Below, piece by piece: positions 18,844 through 28,515 of a stretch of 64,000 nucleotides of DNA. The notes under the pieces were generated by a model. That model was not told the DNA's origin, ran no database searches, and was given only the letters and a program-made list of their open reading frames with translations. The translations under genes and the position numbers were made by a program. Location of the stretch: positions 1 to 64,000 of the IMG/VR virus record IMGVR_UViG_3300028025_006304; one strand, written 5' to 3'. Source of the DNA: a virus. Numbering within the stretch: the stretch's first letter is position 1; each line of letters starts with the position of its first letter.

Positions 18844-19884
18844 TTAAATTCCAATTTTAAGTTTTAAAGCTTGTGTTCTTTCGTCTAATTCTTGAATAGC
18901 TTTTGTTAAAGGAGCTAAAAGAGAAGTATAAGCTAAACGATAAGCATCTTTGTCTTCATTATATTTTAAACCAGAAAAATCAGTAATGTTTAATTCTTCA
19001 AGGGCTTGTTTAAGTTCTTGAGCTATAAAACCATATTCTTTCTTTTCAACCGCTAATGTTCCGTCTTTTTGACCATATGTAAAATTACATTTATCAACAT
19101 AATTTTTTCGGTTATCTAAATTAAAGGATACAGGTCTTAGTTTTTTAATAAATTTTATTCCAGTATTACATGTTAAAGGTTCAATATCTGTTTTATCTCG
19201 GGCATCCGAGAAATATGACCAACCTCCCCAAACACAGTTATAAACATTATTATTAGAATTACCCCATACTATGTGATAATTATTTGTAACTGAGACATCT
19301 GTTCCAATGATTATAACATTATCATATGTGTTAGTGTAACCAGCACATCGTCCTATTATTACATTATTTGTACCTGTAGTACCATTTCTATTTGCTCTAT
19401 GACCTATAACAACCTCTCTATAACCTGAGTTACAACAGCTTGCTTCAACACCTATAATTACTGCATTATCTCTTGGGTTATCTTTAGCAGCACTTGAACC
19501 TAATACTACATTATTAACTTGTGAGGAACCCGTAGCAAATGCTGATGAACCTATAGCTATGTTTCTATTTCCAGTAGTAGCACAGTTAAAAGCATTAAAT
19601 CCTACAGCTACATTATAAATTCCACTACTAGGACTACCACTACAACCTTGCAATGCCCCAAAACCTGCAGCTGTATTACTACTTCCAGTAACATATTGTC
19701 CTGCTAAAGCTCCAATAAAAGTACTACCTGCTGAGTTGCATTGACCTACTTTATATCCTATACCCGTAGAATAGTTATTAGTACTGTTTAAAGCGCATCT
19801 ACCAAAGGCTGTTGAATTAACACAACCCCCAGATCCTCTACCTAAACGTAGCCCATTAACTTCAGATTGTTGTAAAATTGCCAT
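18844..19884 (-). CDS. Tail fibre with C-terminal S74 intramolecular chaperone, copy 1
   Basis: A 346-residue receptor-binding-type fibre. Residues ~10-225 are tandem beta repeats of the GNxNVAIGxxA type (GNRNIAIGSSAFATG, DNVIIIGTD), as in YadA-like heads. Residues ~226-346 are the endosialidase chaperone: SDARDKTDIEPL with the Ser-Asp cleavage site, then YGFIAQELKQAL and a terminal coiled coil. Such chaperones trimerise the fibre and then cut themselves off. Rich in Cys. One of three tandem paralogues. Confidence 0.85.
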   Translation of the reverse strand: MAILQQSEVNGLRLGRGSGGCVNSTAFGRCALNSTNNYSTGIGYKVGQCNSAGSTFIGALAGQYVTGSSNTAAGFGALQGCSGSPSSGIYNVAVGFNAFNCATTGNRNIAIGSSAFATGSSQVNNVVLGSSAAKDNPRDNAVIIGVEASCCNSGYREVVIGHRANRNGTTGTNNVIIGRCAGYTNTYDNVIIIGTDVSVTNNYHIVWGNSNNNVYNCVWGGWSYFSDARDKTDIEPLTCNTGIKFIKKLRPVSFNLDNRKNYVDKCNFTYGQKDGTLAVEKKEYGFIAQELKQALEELNITDFSGLKYNEDKDAYRLAYTSLLAPLTKAIQELDERTQALKLKIGI

Positions 19885-19885
19885 A

Positions 19886-20953
19886 TTATCCTGCTAATGT
19901 TTCTAAGGTTTCTATTCTTTGAATGGTCTGTTGAATTGCCTTTACAAGTGGGGCTATCATATGAGCATATGTTACTCTATAAGCATCTTTATCTTCATTA
20001 TATTTTAAAGCATCAAAATCAGTATTTAAATTATCTAATACTTCTTTCATTTGTTGGGCTATAAATCCATATGATTTTTTAGGACTTGTTAAGGTACCGT
20101 CTTTTTGACCGTATTCAAACCCACATTTTTGAACGTAATTTTCTCTATTATCCCAATTAAAAGAAACAGTATCTAAAGATCTAATAAAATCTAAACCTAA
20201 TTTTTCATCTAAATCTTGTATATTGGTTTTATCTCTACAATCTGATATATCAGTCCATTCACAAGCTATACCATTATACGTGATAGCGCTATTTCCCCAA
20301 GCTGTATGGCCTGTAGTTTTTGAGGGACCACCATTATGTCCTATACCTATATGAAAGTTTGTAGTTGAAATACCTACTCCATTATAAAATCCTACAAAAA
20401 TATTACAAGCTCCGGTGGTAAGTTCTTGGGCGACTCGAGTTCCTATAGCTACATTATTATTACTAGTAGCTAAACACATAGCTCTATGTCCAACTGCTAC
20501 ATTACAAGATCCTCCTGACATACCAGAACCTGCAGCACACCCCATTATAACATTACATGTGCCCGTTGTTAAACCACATCCAGCTTTATATCCTATAGCT
20601 GTGTTGCAATTTCCAGTAGTACATTGAGCTGCTTTATATCCTACAGCTGTAAGATTATTACCTGTAGTCATACAATATCCAGCCTTATATCCTATAGCTG
20701 TATTACAAGATCCTGAAGTATTAAATCTTAAAGCGCAAACACCAGCAGCAGTGTTACGATTGCCTGTTGAATTAGATAGTAAAGCTGCGTTTCCTATAGC
20801 TGTATTACAGTAACCTGTTGTATTACCTGTTAAAGCTGTATTACCTAGGGCTGTATTATTAATACAATTCCCACCTCCTCTTGAAACACAAATATCACAA
20901 TTTGAATATGAGCTATTAGGTCTAATAATAATTGCATTCGCAAAACAAGCCAT
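19886..20953 (-). CDS. Tail fibre with S74 intramolecular chaperone, copy 2
   Basis: A 355-residue paralogue of its neighbours. The stalk consists of about a dozen regular repeats such as GNCNTAIGYKAGCGLTTG, with roughly 20 Cys in the first 240 residues, mostly at the repeat turn before NxAIG. The C-terminal chaperone starts at SDCRDKTNIQDL and contains YGFIAQQMKEVL. One base separates it from copy 1. Adjacent copies with conserved tails and divergent stalks suggest duplication to vary host binding. Confidence 0.85.
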   Translation of the reverse strand: MACFANAIIIRPNSSYSNCDICVSRGGGNCINNTALGNTALTGNTTGYCNTAIGNAALLSNSTGNRNTAAGVCALRFNTSGSCNTAIGYKAGYCMTTGNNLTAVGYKAAQCTTGNCNTAIGYKAGCGLTTGTCNVIMGCAAGSGMSGGSCNVAVGHRAMCLATSNNNVAIGTRVAQELTTGACNIFVGFYNGVGISTTNFHIGIGHNGGPSKTTGHTAWGNSAITYNGIACEWTDISDCRDKTNIQDLDEKLGLDFIRSLDTVSFNWDNRENYVQKCGFEYGQKDGTLTSPKKSYGFIAQQMKEVLDNLNTDFDALKYNEDKDAYRVTYAHMIAPLVKAIQQTIQRIETLETLAG

Positions 20954-20955
20954 AA

Positions 20956-21981
20956 TTAACTATTTAATTGGGTTTCTATTAAATCTAAATCATTATTAAT
21001 TTCTTGTAAAGCTTTAATTAAACTTGCTAGTAAATTAAGATAATTTAAACTGTATTGGTCTATAAAAGTATCATGAGTTACAGCATCAAAATTTTCTCCT
21101 AAAGATTTAGCGGCAAATTCTATTTCTTGAGCTAAGAAACCATAATTAATTTGGTCTTGTTTTAAAGTACTATCTTTAATACCATATTCATACCCACATT
21201 TGTCTTCATATTTTTGTCTAAGATCCCATTTGTATTTTACAGGATTTAATTTACGTATAAAATTAAGACCTAAGTTATTTATAGGTTGTACATTTGTTTT
21301 ATCTCTACAGTCTGAAACGTCAGTCCAAGCTGTGTAGACACAGTTATAAACGTTATTATAGCCATTTCCTAAAACAGTTTGGTTATTACATCCAAATCCA
21401 TTTTGTTGGGTAGCATTATATCCTACAAGAATATTATTAACAGCACCTCCAATTGAATAACCTGCTTTATAACCAATTGCTATAGAACAATCTCCAACTG
21501 AACCATTAGTAAATCCTGCTTTAGCTCCTATAACAATACTACAATTACCTCCACTTCTAGTATAATCACCAATTGCTATTTTAGCGTTACCAGCATATAT
21601 ACCAGCTTTATAACCTACCGTTACAGAATTAGCATAAGCCGAGAGTCCAGAATTAAAACCTATTGCTACATTACCTGCATGGTATCCTGAATAATTACCA
21701 CCAACATCTTGTCCAATGGAGGTTGTACCATTCGACAGTCCTTTAGTACCAACTCCTAAACCTGTTCTATAACTATTAGTATCACTACTTAAACTAGAAA
21801 GCCCAATAGCGGTGTTTTTTATTCCTGTTGTATTATTAGATAAAGCAAAGTAACCAATACCTGTATTGCAACCACACCCTGTAGTATTACTTTGTAAAGA
21901 TCCCGAACCGAATGCTGTATTAAGTAAAGCATTAGAACATAAATTTAAACAATTAACTTTAGAATTTCGTAAATTAGCCAT
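20956..21981 (-). CDS. Tail fibre with S74 intramolecular chaperone, copy 3
   Basis: A 341-residue paralogue with more diverged repeats (NTTGIKNTAIGLSSL, GNAKIAIGDYTRS) and fewer Cys. The chaperone begins SDCRDKTNVQPI and ends with a coiled coil (ASLIKALQEINNDLDLIE). It is the first of the three fibres after the collagen-like gene, two bases downstream of its stop. Confidence 0.85.
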   Translation of the reverse strand: MANLRNSKVNCLNLCSNALLNTAFGSGSLQSNTTGCGCNTGIGYFALSNNTTGIKNTAIGLSSLSSDTNSYRTGLGVGTKGLSNGTTSIGQDVGGNYSGYHAGNVAIGFNSGLSAYANSVTVGYKAGIYAGNAKIAIGDYTRSGGNCSIVIGAKAGFTNGSVGDCSIAIGYKAGYSIGGAVNNILVGYNATQQNGFGCNNQTVLGNGYNNVYNCVYTAWTDVSDCRDKTNVQPINNLGLNFIRKLNPVKYKWDLRQKYEDKCGYEYGIKDSTLKQDQINYGFLAQEIEFAAKSLGENFDAVTHDTFIDQYSLNYLNLLASLIKALQEINNDLDLIETQLNS

Positions 21982-21983
21982 AA

Positions 21984-24900
21984 TTAATTACCTTCTAATT
22001 TTTTCAAACGTTCATTTAATTCTTTTACAGCTTCTACTAGAATAGCAGTTATACGTTGGTATTGTAAACTGTCAATTTCTCCATCTTTTAATACAATTAA
22101 TTCTGGATATGTTTCGAAAATTTCATCGGCTATGAAACCAATTTGTCGAGCATTATCTTCTTTACGGGTAAAGTATACACCTTGCATTCCACGTAAACCT
22201 TCCAATGAACTAGTAATTGGGGTAATATCTTTCTTATATTTTAAGGCTGAAGATTCAGTTAAGGCGTTTACAGTTAATGTAGTTCCATTAAATGTCATGT
22301 TAGCACTACCTGCAGGATTGTTTGAACCATCCTTGTAAACTACCTGGTTGGCTGAACCTGCTACAGGACCTGTTGCACCTTGTGCACCTTGAGCACCAGT
22401 AGGACCTGCGGGACCTTGAGGACCAGTTGCACCTTGAGCACCTGTTGCTCCTTGTGCTCCTGTTGGTCCTGGAGGGCCTGTTGGACCTGCAGCGCCCTGT
22501 GCACCTTGTGGGCCTGTTGGACCTGCAGCTCCTTGAGCACCTTGTGGGCCTTGTGGGCCAGTTGCACCTTGTGCACCTGTTGCACCTTGTGCTCCTGTTG
22601 GTCCTGGAGGGCCTGTTGGACCAGTTACACCTTGTGCACCTTGAGCACCTTGTGGGCCTGTTGGACCTGTAGCACCTTGTGCACCTTGAGCACCTTGTGC
22701 ACCTCTTAAACCTTGAGCACCTTGAGCACCAGTTGGACCAGTTGGTCCTGTTGCGCCTTGAGCACCTGTTGGACCTGTTGGACCTACTGCACCTTGAGCA
22801 CCTTGAAGACCTTGAGGGCCTACAGCACCTTGAGCACCAGTTGGACCAGTTGGTCCTGTTGCGCCTTGAGCACCTGTTGGACCTGTTGGACCTACTGCAC
22901 CTTGAGCTCCTTGAGGACCAGTTGGACCTGTTGCTCCTTGAGCACCAGTAGCGCCTTGTGCACCTGCAGCTCCTTGTGCACCTTGTGGGCCAGTAGGTCC
23001 TGTTGGACCGGTTGCACCTTGTGCACCTGTTGCACCTTGTGCACCTGTTGCACCTTGAGCGCCTTGTGGGCCAGTTGGACCTGTAGCGCCTTGTGCACCT
23101 GTAGCTCCTTGTGCACCTACAGCTCCTTGAGCACCTTGTGGACCTTGTGGTCCTACTGCTCCTTGAGCGCCTGTTGCACCTTGAGCGCCTTGAGGACCAG
23201 TTGGACCTGTAGCACCTTGGGCGCCGGTTGCACCTTGAGCTCCGGTAGCACCTTGTGCACCTTGGGGACCTGTTGGACCAGTAGCTCCTTGAGCTCCTGT
23301 TGCACCTTGTGCACCTGCGGCTCCTTGAGCACCTTGTGGTCCTTGTGGACCTATTGCGCCTTGAGCACCTGTTGCACCCTGTGCACCAGTTGGACCAGTT
23401 GCACCTTGAGCTCCAGTAGCACCTTGGGCGCCTTGTAAACCTTGTGCTCCTTGTGCTCCTTGTGGACCTGTAGCTCCTTGGGCTCCAGTAGCACCTTGTG
23501 CTCCTTGGGGTCCAGTAGGTCCAGTAGCACCTTGGGCGCCGGTAGCACCTTGAGCACCTGTTACACCTTGTGCACCTTGTGCACCTTGAGGACCAGTTGG
23601 ACCTGTTGCGCCTTGAGCTCCTTGGGCGCCTTGTAGACCAGTAGGTCCGGTTGCGCCTTGGGCTCCAGTTGGACCAGTTGCGCCTTGAGCTCCTGTTGCA
23701 CCTTGAGCACCGGTTGCACCTTGAGCACCTGTAGCACCTTGTGGGCCTTGAGGACCTACTGCTCCTTGAGCTCCAGTTGGACCTGTTGGTCCTGTAGCAC
23801 CTTGAGCGCCTTGTGGACCTGTTGGTCCTGTAGCTCCTTGAGCACCTGTTGGACCTTGTGGACCGGTTGCACCTTGGGCACCTGTCGCACCTTGTGGTCC
23901 TGTTGCACCTTGAGCACCTTGTGGGCCAGTTGGACCTACTGCACCTTGAGCTCCTGTTGCACCTTGAGCGCCTTGAGGACCTGTTGGACCTGCTGGGCCG
24001 GTAGCTCCTTGTGCACCTTGAGGACCGGTAGCACCTTGTGCTCCAGTTGGGCCTGTTGCTCCTTGTGCTCCAGTTGCACCTTGAGCTCCTGTTGGACCTA
24101 CAGCGCCTTGAGCACCTGTTGGGCCTTGAGGACCTACTGCACCTTGTGCGCCAGTTGCGCCTTGAGCACCTGTAGCGCCTTGTGCGCCAGTTGCGCCTTG
24201 AGCACCTGTAGCGCCTTGGGCTCCTTGAGGACCAGTTGCGCCTTGAGCACCTGTAGCGCCTTGGGCTCCTTGTGGACCTGTAGGTCCAGTTGCACCTTGT
24301 GCGCCAGTTGCACCTTGTGCACCTTGAGGACCAGTTGCACCTTGAGCTCCTTGAGAACCTGTGGCACCTTGGGCACCAGTTGGACCGGTAGCACCTTGGG
24401 CGCCTGTTGCACCCTGTGCACCAGTTGCACCTTGTGCACCTTGAGGACCTACAGCACCTTGTGCTCCTTGTGGACCTGTTGCCCCTTGAGCTCCAGTTGC
24501 ACCTTGTGCACCAGTTGGACCTGTAGGTCCTTGAGCTCCTTGTGGACCAGTTGCACCCTGTGCTCCTGTAGCACCTTGGGCACCCGTTGGTCCTGTAGGT
24601 CCTTGAGCGCCTTGAGGACCTGTTGCTCCTTGAGCACCTTGTGCTCCTTGTGGACCAGTTGGCGCTGCAGTAAGAATAAACAACATTTGATGGTTATTAG
24701 GAAAAGAATACGTTGACGTATTTAAAGTAACTCCATAAGTCCAATATGTTGTATTATCAGTCTTACTAGTAATTGTCCATTCTTGATAATTTGTATGTAC
24801 ATCTTTATCTTGTAAAGTTATAACACTTCCAACATTAACATTTGATAAAAATAAGTCTAAGTTATCTCCATTTTGATCTAATTCACTTACACTAATAGAT

Positions 24901-25385
24901 GTTGCAGATGCTTGTGTTGCATTGTTCCATATAATGTGACCTGATAGTGGATCTCCAGTTGTTATAGTAGTTTTTGCTTGATAGTTAAAAAATGCATTAG
25001 AACTTCCTGCAGCACCTTGAGCACCTTGAGCACCTTGTGGGCCAGTAGCTCCTTGGGCACCCTGTGAACCTTGTGCCCCAGTGGCACCTTGAGCTCCGGT
25101 AGCACCTTGTGCACCAGTAGCGCCTTGTGCTCCTTGTGCTCCTGTGGCTCCTTGTGCGCCTTGAGCTCCTTGTGGACCTACAACTGTAGGTGTAGCTGCA
25201 AATTGGGCAAATGAAGCACTGAGAGCATATGAAGAAGATAATGCTTGATTAGCAAATGAAGCAGTTCCTAAAAATGAACCTACAAATGATCCTGTAAAGG
25301 AAGATGCGGTAACATTAGTTGTTACACTTAAAGAATTTAGGGAAGCATCTGACCCTGATAGTATGACTTTTTTCCAACTTGGCAT
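21984..25385 (-). CDS. Collagen-like tail fibre with S74-type chaperone tail
   Basis: A 1133-residue fibre. Residues 1-69 are an attachment module ([15 protein letters not shown] then GSF/ASF repeats). Gly-X-Y triplets occupy about 70-126 and 244-1005 (about 270 in all); X is nearly always Ala or Pro, Y nearly always Gln or Thr. A globular insert separates the blocks (~128-241). The C-terminus has [13 protein letters not shown] and [15 protein letters not shown], an S74-like chaperone ending in a coiled coil. It should form a long trimeric triple helix projecting from the tail. Nearby hydroxylase, glycosyltransferase and sulfotransferase genes may act on it. Confidence 0.92.
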   Translation of the reverse strand: MPSWKKVILSGSDASLNSLSVTTNVTASSFTGSFVGSFLGTASFANQALSSSYALSASFAQFAATPTVVGPQGAQGAQGATGAQGAQGATGAQGATGAQGATGAQGSQGAQGATGPQGAQGAQGAAGSSNAFFNYQAKTTITTGDPLSGHIIWNNATQASATSISVSELDQNGDNLDLFLSNVNVGSVITLQDKDVHTNYQEWTITSKTDNTTYWTYGVTLNTSTYSFPNNHQMLFILTAAPTGPQGAQGAQGATGPQGAQGPTGPTGAQGATGAQGATGPQGAQGPTGPTGAQGATGAQGATGPQGAQGAVGPQGAQGATGAQGATGAQGATGPTGAQGATGSQGAQGATGPQGAQGATGAQGATGPTGPQGAQGATGAQGATGPQGAQGATGAQGATGAQGATGAQGATGAQGAVGPQGPTGAQGAVGPTGAQGATGAQGATGPTGAQGATGPQGAQGATGPAGPTGPQGAQGATGAQGAVGPTGPQGAQGATGPQGATGAQGATGPQGPTGAQGATGPTGPQGAQGATGPTGPTGAQGAVGPQGPQGATGAQGATGAQGATGAQGATGPTGAQGATGPTGLQGAQGAQGATGPTGPQGAQGAQGVTGAQGATGAQGATGPTGPQGAQGATGAQGATGPQGAQGAQGLQGAQGATGAQGATGPTGAQGATGAQGAIGPQGPQGAQGAAGAQGATGAQGATGPTGPQGAQGATGAQGATGAQGATGPTGPQGAQGATGAQGAVGPQGPQGAQGAVGAQGATGAQGATGPTGPQGAQGATGAQGATGAQGATGPTGPTGPQGAQGAAGAQGATGAQGATGPTGPQGAQGAVGPTGPTGAQGATGPTGPTGAQGAVGPQGLQGAQGAVGPTGPTGAQGATGPTGPTGAQGAQGLRGAQGAQGAQGATGPTGPQGAQGAQGVTGPTGPPGPTGAQGATGAQGATGPQGPQGAQGAAGPTGPQGAQGAAGPTGPPGPTGAQGATGAQGATGPQGPAGPTGAQGAQGATGPVAGSANQVVYKDGSNNPAGSANMTFNGTTLTVNALTESSALKYKKDITPITSSLEGLRGMQGVYFTRKEDNARQIGFIADEIFETYPELIVLKDGEIDSLQYQRITAILVEAVKELNERLKKLEGN
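22371..24656 (-). repeat. Collagen Gly-X-Y coding repeat, main block
   Basis: About 254 nine-base units encode GAQ, GAT, GPQ or GPT. On the plus strand they read as variations of (A/T)CC TTG (A/T)GC. The long near-identical tract is prone to recombination and to length change, and creates false frames on both strands. Confidence 0.95.
25008..25178 (-). repeat. Collagen Gly-X-Y coding repeat, short block
   Basis: Nineteen triplets ([15 protein letters not shown]) precede the globular insert of the same fibre. Confidence 0.9.
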
Positions 25386-25473
25386 ATTTCAATTTTATTA
25401 TGGTTGGTTACAGGTAGCGCCTGTCCACTTCTCTTGCGAGCCAATAATATGTCAATAAATATGGGTAAAGATA

Positions 25474-25650
25474 CTATTGATTTGTTATATCAACAAGTTC
25501 TTTGTCGCGTTTTTGTATTTCTTTTTGTAAAGCTATTTCTACTTTATCTTGTAAAGCGACCATTTTTCTTGCACTTGCTCCTGTAATTGTTAGGAGGTCA
25601 AGTCCTTGTCTTATAACTGATAGTTCTTCTATTGAAAACATTTTTTTCAT
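25474..25650 (-). CDS. 58-residue helical protein, unknown
   Basis: A short gene from an ATG at 25650 to TAG at 25474. It starts MKKMFSIEELSVIRQGLDLL and ends in a charged helix (VEIALQKEIQKRDKELVDI). The start overlaps the stop of the upstream gene as ATGA, strong evidence for coupled translation. Function unknown; its length and helix content suggest an assembly factor or regulator for the adjacent fibre gene. Confidence 0.7.
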   Translation of the reverse strand: MKKMFSIEELSVIRQGLDLLTITGASARKMVALQDKVEIALQKEIQKRDKELVDITNQ

Positions 25651-25856
25651 TTGTTTATTTTAGTATAATGATCTTGAAGTTTATAAACTGTCTTATAAAC
25701 TATTTCAATCATATCTCCTTTAAATGTAGAATTTTTAACTATTGTTAAAAGAAATTCTATTTCTTGCTTTGAAAGCTCTACTCCTTTGTTTGAAACAGAA
25801 GCCCCTTCAGGTATTTCTCCTGAAGGGGTTTGTACGTTACCGGCTTGAAAACCCAT
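25647..25856 (-). CDS. 69-residue protein, unknown
   Basis: Starts at ATG 25856 (MGFQAGNVQTPSGEIPEG); a TTG 27 nt upstream is a less likely start. The C-terminal half (SKQEIEFLLTIVKNSTFKGD then EIVYKTVYKLQDHY) is helical. The segment encoding TPSGEIPEGA contains a perfect 10-bp inverted repeat. Similar small helical proteins occur beside virion genes in marine phages; function unknown. Confidence 0.65.
   Translation of the reverse strand: MGFQAGNVQTPSGEIPEGASVSNKGVELSKQEIEFLLTIVKNSTFKGDMIEIVYKTVYKLQDHYTKINK
25802..25828. repeat. Perfect 10-bp inverted repeat inside a small gene
   Basis: CCCCTTCAGG and CCTGAAGGGG flank a seven-base loop, within the coding sequence of the 69-residue protein. 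No T-run follows on either strand, so a simple terminator is unlikely. Confidence 0.7.
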
Positions 25857-25901
25857 AAGTATTTTTTTTATATATTTGCACAAAACTTTTTTTCAATAAT
25901 A

Positions 25902-26945
25902 TTAAGAGTAGATGTAAATACTTTCATCGGTACCTATAAATAAGTTACCAGCAGCATTATATCTAGCAGGAGCAGCGGTTGGATTAGTCCCAGCACCTAT
26001 TACTACAGCCGCCATAAATGCATCTGGGGTAAATGATGATTGGTTTGCACTAAATGAGCTTGTAAGACCCCATCTTGTTACTCCTGAGTCGTATCCGAAT
26101 AATTCACCTACGTTTTGAGTTGCTTGTTGGATTACAATACCACCATCACCTGTTGTATTGGAACCTGAGGCAAATAATACAAAACGGTCAGATACTTCTA
26201 AATTAGTTGTATTTTGGAATGACGCTGTACCTAGTACTGTTAAATTTCTATTAACAGTTAAGTCTTGAGTAATTGTTACATCATTTGGTAAACCAATAGT
26301 TAAGGTTTGCCCTGCTGCTGATGTTTCAATTTCATTGGTTGTACCAGTAACTGTAAATGTTTGAGTCTTAAGTGCTACAGTACCGTTACCTGTAGAACCT
26401 GAAAAATTTAAATTAGCAGCGATGCCTGTTAATCCTGAACCATCACCAGTAAATGAACCACTAAATGAACCTGTTAATCTTGAATTAGCACCTGTTAATT
26501 GTAAAGATGTAGTACCTGTGATTGTAGTACCATTATCTGTAAGACTAGAATTAATAAATTTACCATCATTTGAATCCCATTTAGTAATGACATCATCTGA
26601 TAAAGTAGCAGCACCTGAAATAGCTACAGTTTGAGCTGTTAAACCATTATAGGAAAAAGGTACAATACCTGTTCCTTGGCTAATAGAGTTAGGGTTAGTA
26701 GCTACAACACCAGTTAAACCTGAACCGTTACCTTGGAATGAACCAGAGAAAGAACCAGAAAATCCAGCGGCTTGAACTTGAGCAGAGCCTAAGCTTAAAG
26801 TAGAACCATTATAGGTAAGACCACTATTTTCAAGAGCTCCGCCTACTCCAGCTATTACTAAATTATCATTAGTTAGTACGGAAGAAGTTACTGATGTAAA
26901 TTCACCAGCTGATCCACTAACTATGACTTTTTTCCATGATGCCAT
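25902..26945 (-). CDS. Tail fibre / virion surface protein
   Basis: A 347-residue Ser/Thr/Gly-rich protein. It shares the opening MASWKKVIVSGSAG with the collagen-like fibre ([12 protein letters not shown]), and repeats of SGSFSGSFQGNGSGLTGV, as in phage fibre shafts. The C-terminal part carries SDRFVLFASGSNTTGDGGIV and RWGLTSSFSANQ, a pattern of structural proteins with a beta-fold head. No chaperone tail. Probably another fibre sharing one attachment site. Confidence 0.7.
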   Translation of the reverse strand: MASWKKVIVSGSAGEFTSVTSSVLTNDNLVIAGVGGALENSGLTYNGSTLSLGSAQVQAAGFSGSFSGSFQGNGSGLTGVVATNPNSISQGTGIVPFSYNGLTAQTVAISGAATLSDDVITKWDSNDGKFINSSLTDNGTTITGTTSLQLTGANSRLTGSFSGSFTGDGSGLTGIAANLNFSGSTGNGTVALKTQTFTVTGTTNEIETSAAGQTLTIGLPNDVTITQDLTVNRNLTVLGTASFQNTTNLEVSDRFVLFASGSNTTGDGGIVIQQATQNVGELFGYDSGVTRWGLTSSFSANQSSFTPDAFMAAVVIGAGTNPTAAPARYNAAGNLFIGTDESIYIYS

Positions 26946-26981
26946 ATCTTTTTTTGGTTTTTATTGTTAAGTTCTAGTCTA

Positions 26982-26991
26982 TTATAAATAT
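26982..26991 (-). promoter_or_regulatory. ATATTTATAA intergenic motif
   Basis: Ends 36 nt before the fibre ATG (26945), leaving room for a short untranslated leader. Confidence 0.4.
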
Positions 26992-26998
26992 GTTGTTT

Positions 26999-27391
26999 TT
27001 AAGCAAAACCAAGAAAAAATTCATTAGATGAGGAATAAAAAAAGCCACCACTAACTGCTGTAGGTGGGGTATTTAATTTACCTAAAACTACTGCTCCCCC
27101 ATTATTAACTTGAAATTTATTTATATCCCCATTACCATTATTTAACTTAACTAAAAATGGTCCTTCTAATTGCAACGATCCCGTAATAATAGCTGAGCCT
27201 GTATATGGGAATGGGTCAGAGGTAACTTCAACTGTAAAGGTATTACCGTTACCTCTAGTAAAAATAATTCCACCACCATTTGGATCTTCAACTGCATTTA
27301 TTAGAAAAGATCCAGTATTAATGACTTCACCACCACTTGTTTGGTAAGTACTAACTGAAACCTGATCTAAAAATCTAACATTACTGGCCAT
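26999..27391 (-). CDS. Small virion surface protein
   Basis: A 130-residue beta-rich protein (MASNVRFLDQVSVSTYQTSG). The segment PYTGSAIITGSLQLEG is nearly identical to PYTGSAIISGSFETYG in the fibre-like gene at 60874-61884, so the two share a building block. Likely a short fibre or adapter. Confidence 0.65.
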   Translation of the reverse strand: MASNVRFLDQVSVSTYQTSGGEVINTGSFLINAVEDPNGGGIIFTRGNGNTFTVEVTSDPFPYTGSAIITGSLQLEGPFLVKLNNGNGDINKFQVNNGGAVVLGKLNTPPTAVSGGFFYSSSNEFFLGFA

Positions 27392-27394
27392 TAT

Positions 27395-27404
27395 TCATAA
27401 ATAT
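27395..27404 (-). promoter_or_regulatory. ATATTTATGA junction motif
   Basis: One-base variant ending 3 nt before the ATG at 27391. Confidence 0.25.
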
Positions 27405-27418
27405 GTTAGATTAGTAAA

Positions 27419-28513
27419 TTAAGGATTTTCTAATTCATCTATTCTAGCGCTTAAAGCTGTTATTTGAGCTGTTAATGCTTGTAAAGTAGTATTTATAGAA
27501 GCTAAAGCTACATTCTGACCACTATTGTCAATATAAGTAGGTTTATTAACTTGAAATGGATTATTAGTATTATATTTGATAGCACCAAGAGATCTAGCAT
27601 TAGCTGCATTAGGTCTTCCTGATCCATCATCTACAATAGGTATATTTGGATCAAATACTAGTGGATCATCTGTTGTTTCTAAAGCAAATATTAATTTAGC
27701 TTTATTGCGATATTTTTGTAAAGATGAAACATCATTTTGTAAAGTGTTAGGTATAATATACCCATATATTTTAATATCAAATGTACTTTTAACTACTCGA
27801 ATGTTATCTTGTGGTAACTCAGTTATAGTATTGAATGAATCAATAGCTGCTTTAAATTGATAACGTTGGGGGTTACCCCAATATGAATCTGAAGCATATT
27901 CAATTGCTTCAACTATTTTATTTAATTGCTCAGCGTAGTAAGTATAAACAACACAAGAATAGGTTAGTGTAAGATAATCTGGGATAGTTACAGCGTAGAA
28001 TTGTTCTTCGGGAACACGATTAGTTAATACATTAAAGTTTGAATAGAAGTTTCTAGTATCATACTTTTTCTTCATTACCCCATATAAGTTAGGATAATTA
28101 GCATCTAATTTATTTCCTAAACTTCTATTTTTTTCAATAGAATTTCTTTTAAACATAATAAGAGGAGCCATTATAGCACCATTCTTATCTTTATAATATC
28201 CATCACGTTGAGTTGATTTCCATCTTTCAGGTGAACCATATATAACAGGTACTTCAATTCTAGTACCATTCTGCATTACAAATGGTTTAATTATATTTTG
28301 GAAATAGTACATTACAGCCTCATCTATATCCTGAATAGAGACGGTGAAGGGCTTAACAGTATCGTCTTCCCAACTATTTTGTAAAGAACGATTAGGTCCG
28401 TTAAAATTAGGATTAGCTAAGTTAGGATCCCCTAACAAAGAATTACTCGCCCCAGATAATTGATTACTGAGTTCTTGTTGAGTCTTAGGTACCGGTTTGC
28501 GAGATTGAGCCAT
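27419..28513 (-). CDS. Probable tail sheath stabiliser/completion protein (gp15-like)
   Basis: A 364-residue protein placed right after the gp14-like neck gene, where T4 has gp15. Features that fit gp15-type proteins are DEAVMYYFQNIIKPFVMQNG, RIEVPVIYGSPERWK, APLIMFKRNSIEKNR, a central strand set (YLTLTYSCVVYTYYAEQLNK), and FDIKIYGYIIP. The first 45 residues are Asn/Pro-rich and the C-terminus is a short coiled coil. gp15 caps the tail for joining to the head. Assignment rests on pattern and synteny. Confidence 0.6.
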   Translation of the reverse strand: MAQSRKPVPKTQQELSNQLSGASNSLLGDPNLANPNFNGPNRSLQNSWEDDTVKPFTVSIQDIDEAVMYYFQNIIKPFVMQNGTRIEVPVIYGSPERWKSTQRDGYYKDKNGAIMAPLIMFKRNSIEKNRSLGNKLDANYPNLYGVMKKKYDTRNFYSNFNVLTNRVPEEQFYAVTIPDYLTLTYSCVVYTYYAEQLNKIVEAIEYASDSYWGNPQRYQFKAAIDSFNTITELPQDNIRVVKSTFDIKIYGYIIPNTLQNDVSSLQKYRNKAKLIFALETTDDPLVFDPNIPIVDDGSGRPNAANARSLGAIKYNTNNPFQVNKPTYIDNSGQNVALASINTTLQALTAQITALSARIDELENP

Positions 28514-28515
28514 AA

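Noticed and set aside
22371-24656. CRISPR-like or satellite array
   Set aside because: The repeat is in-frame coding with a nine-base period and no unique spacers.
22361-24716. Long frames on both strands within the collagen tract, rich in Cys/Ser/Leu or His/Gln/Val
   Set aside because: They are shadows of the nine-base repeat in other frames; only the minus frame with Gly-X-Y has proper ends and domains.
18844-25385. Diversity-generating retroelement acting on the fibres
   Set aside because: No reverse transcriptase or template/variable repeat pair was seen in the window.
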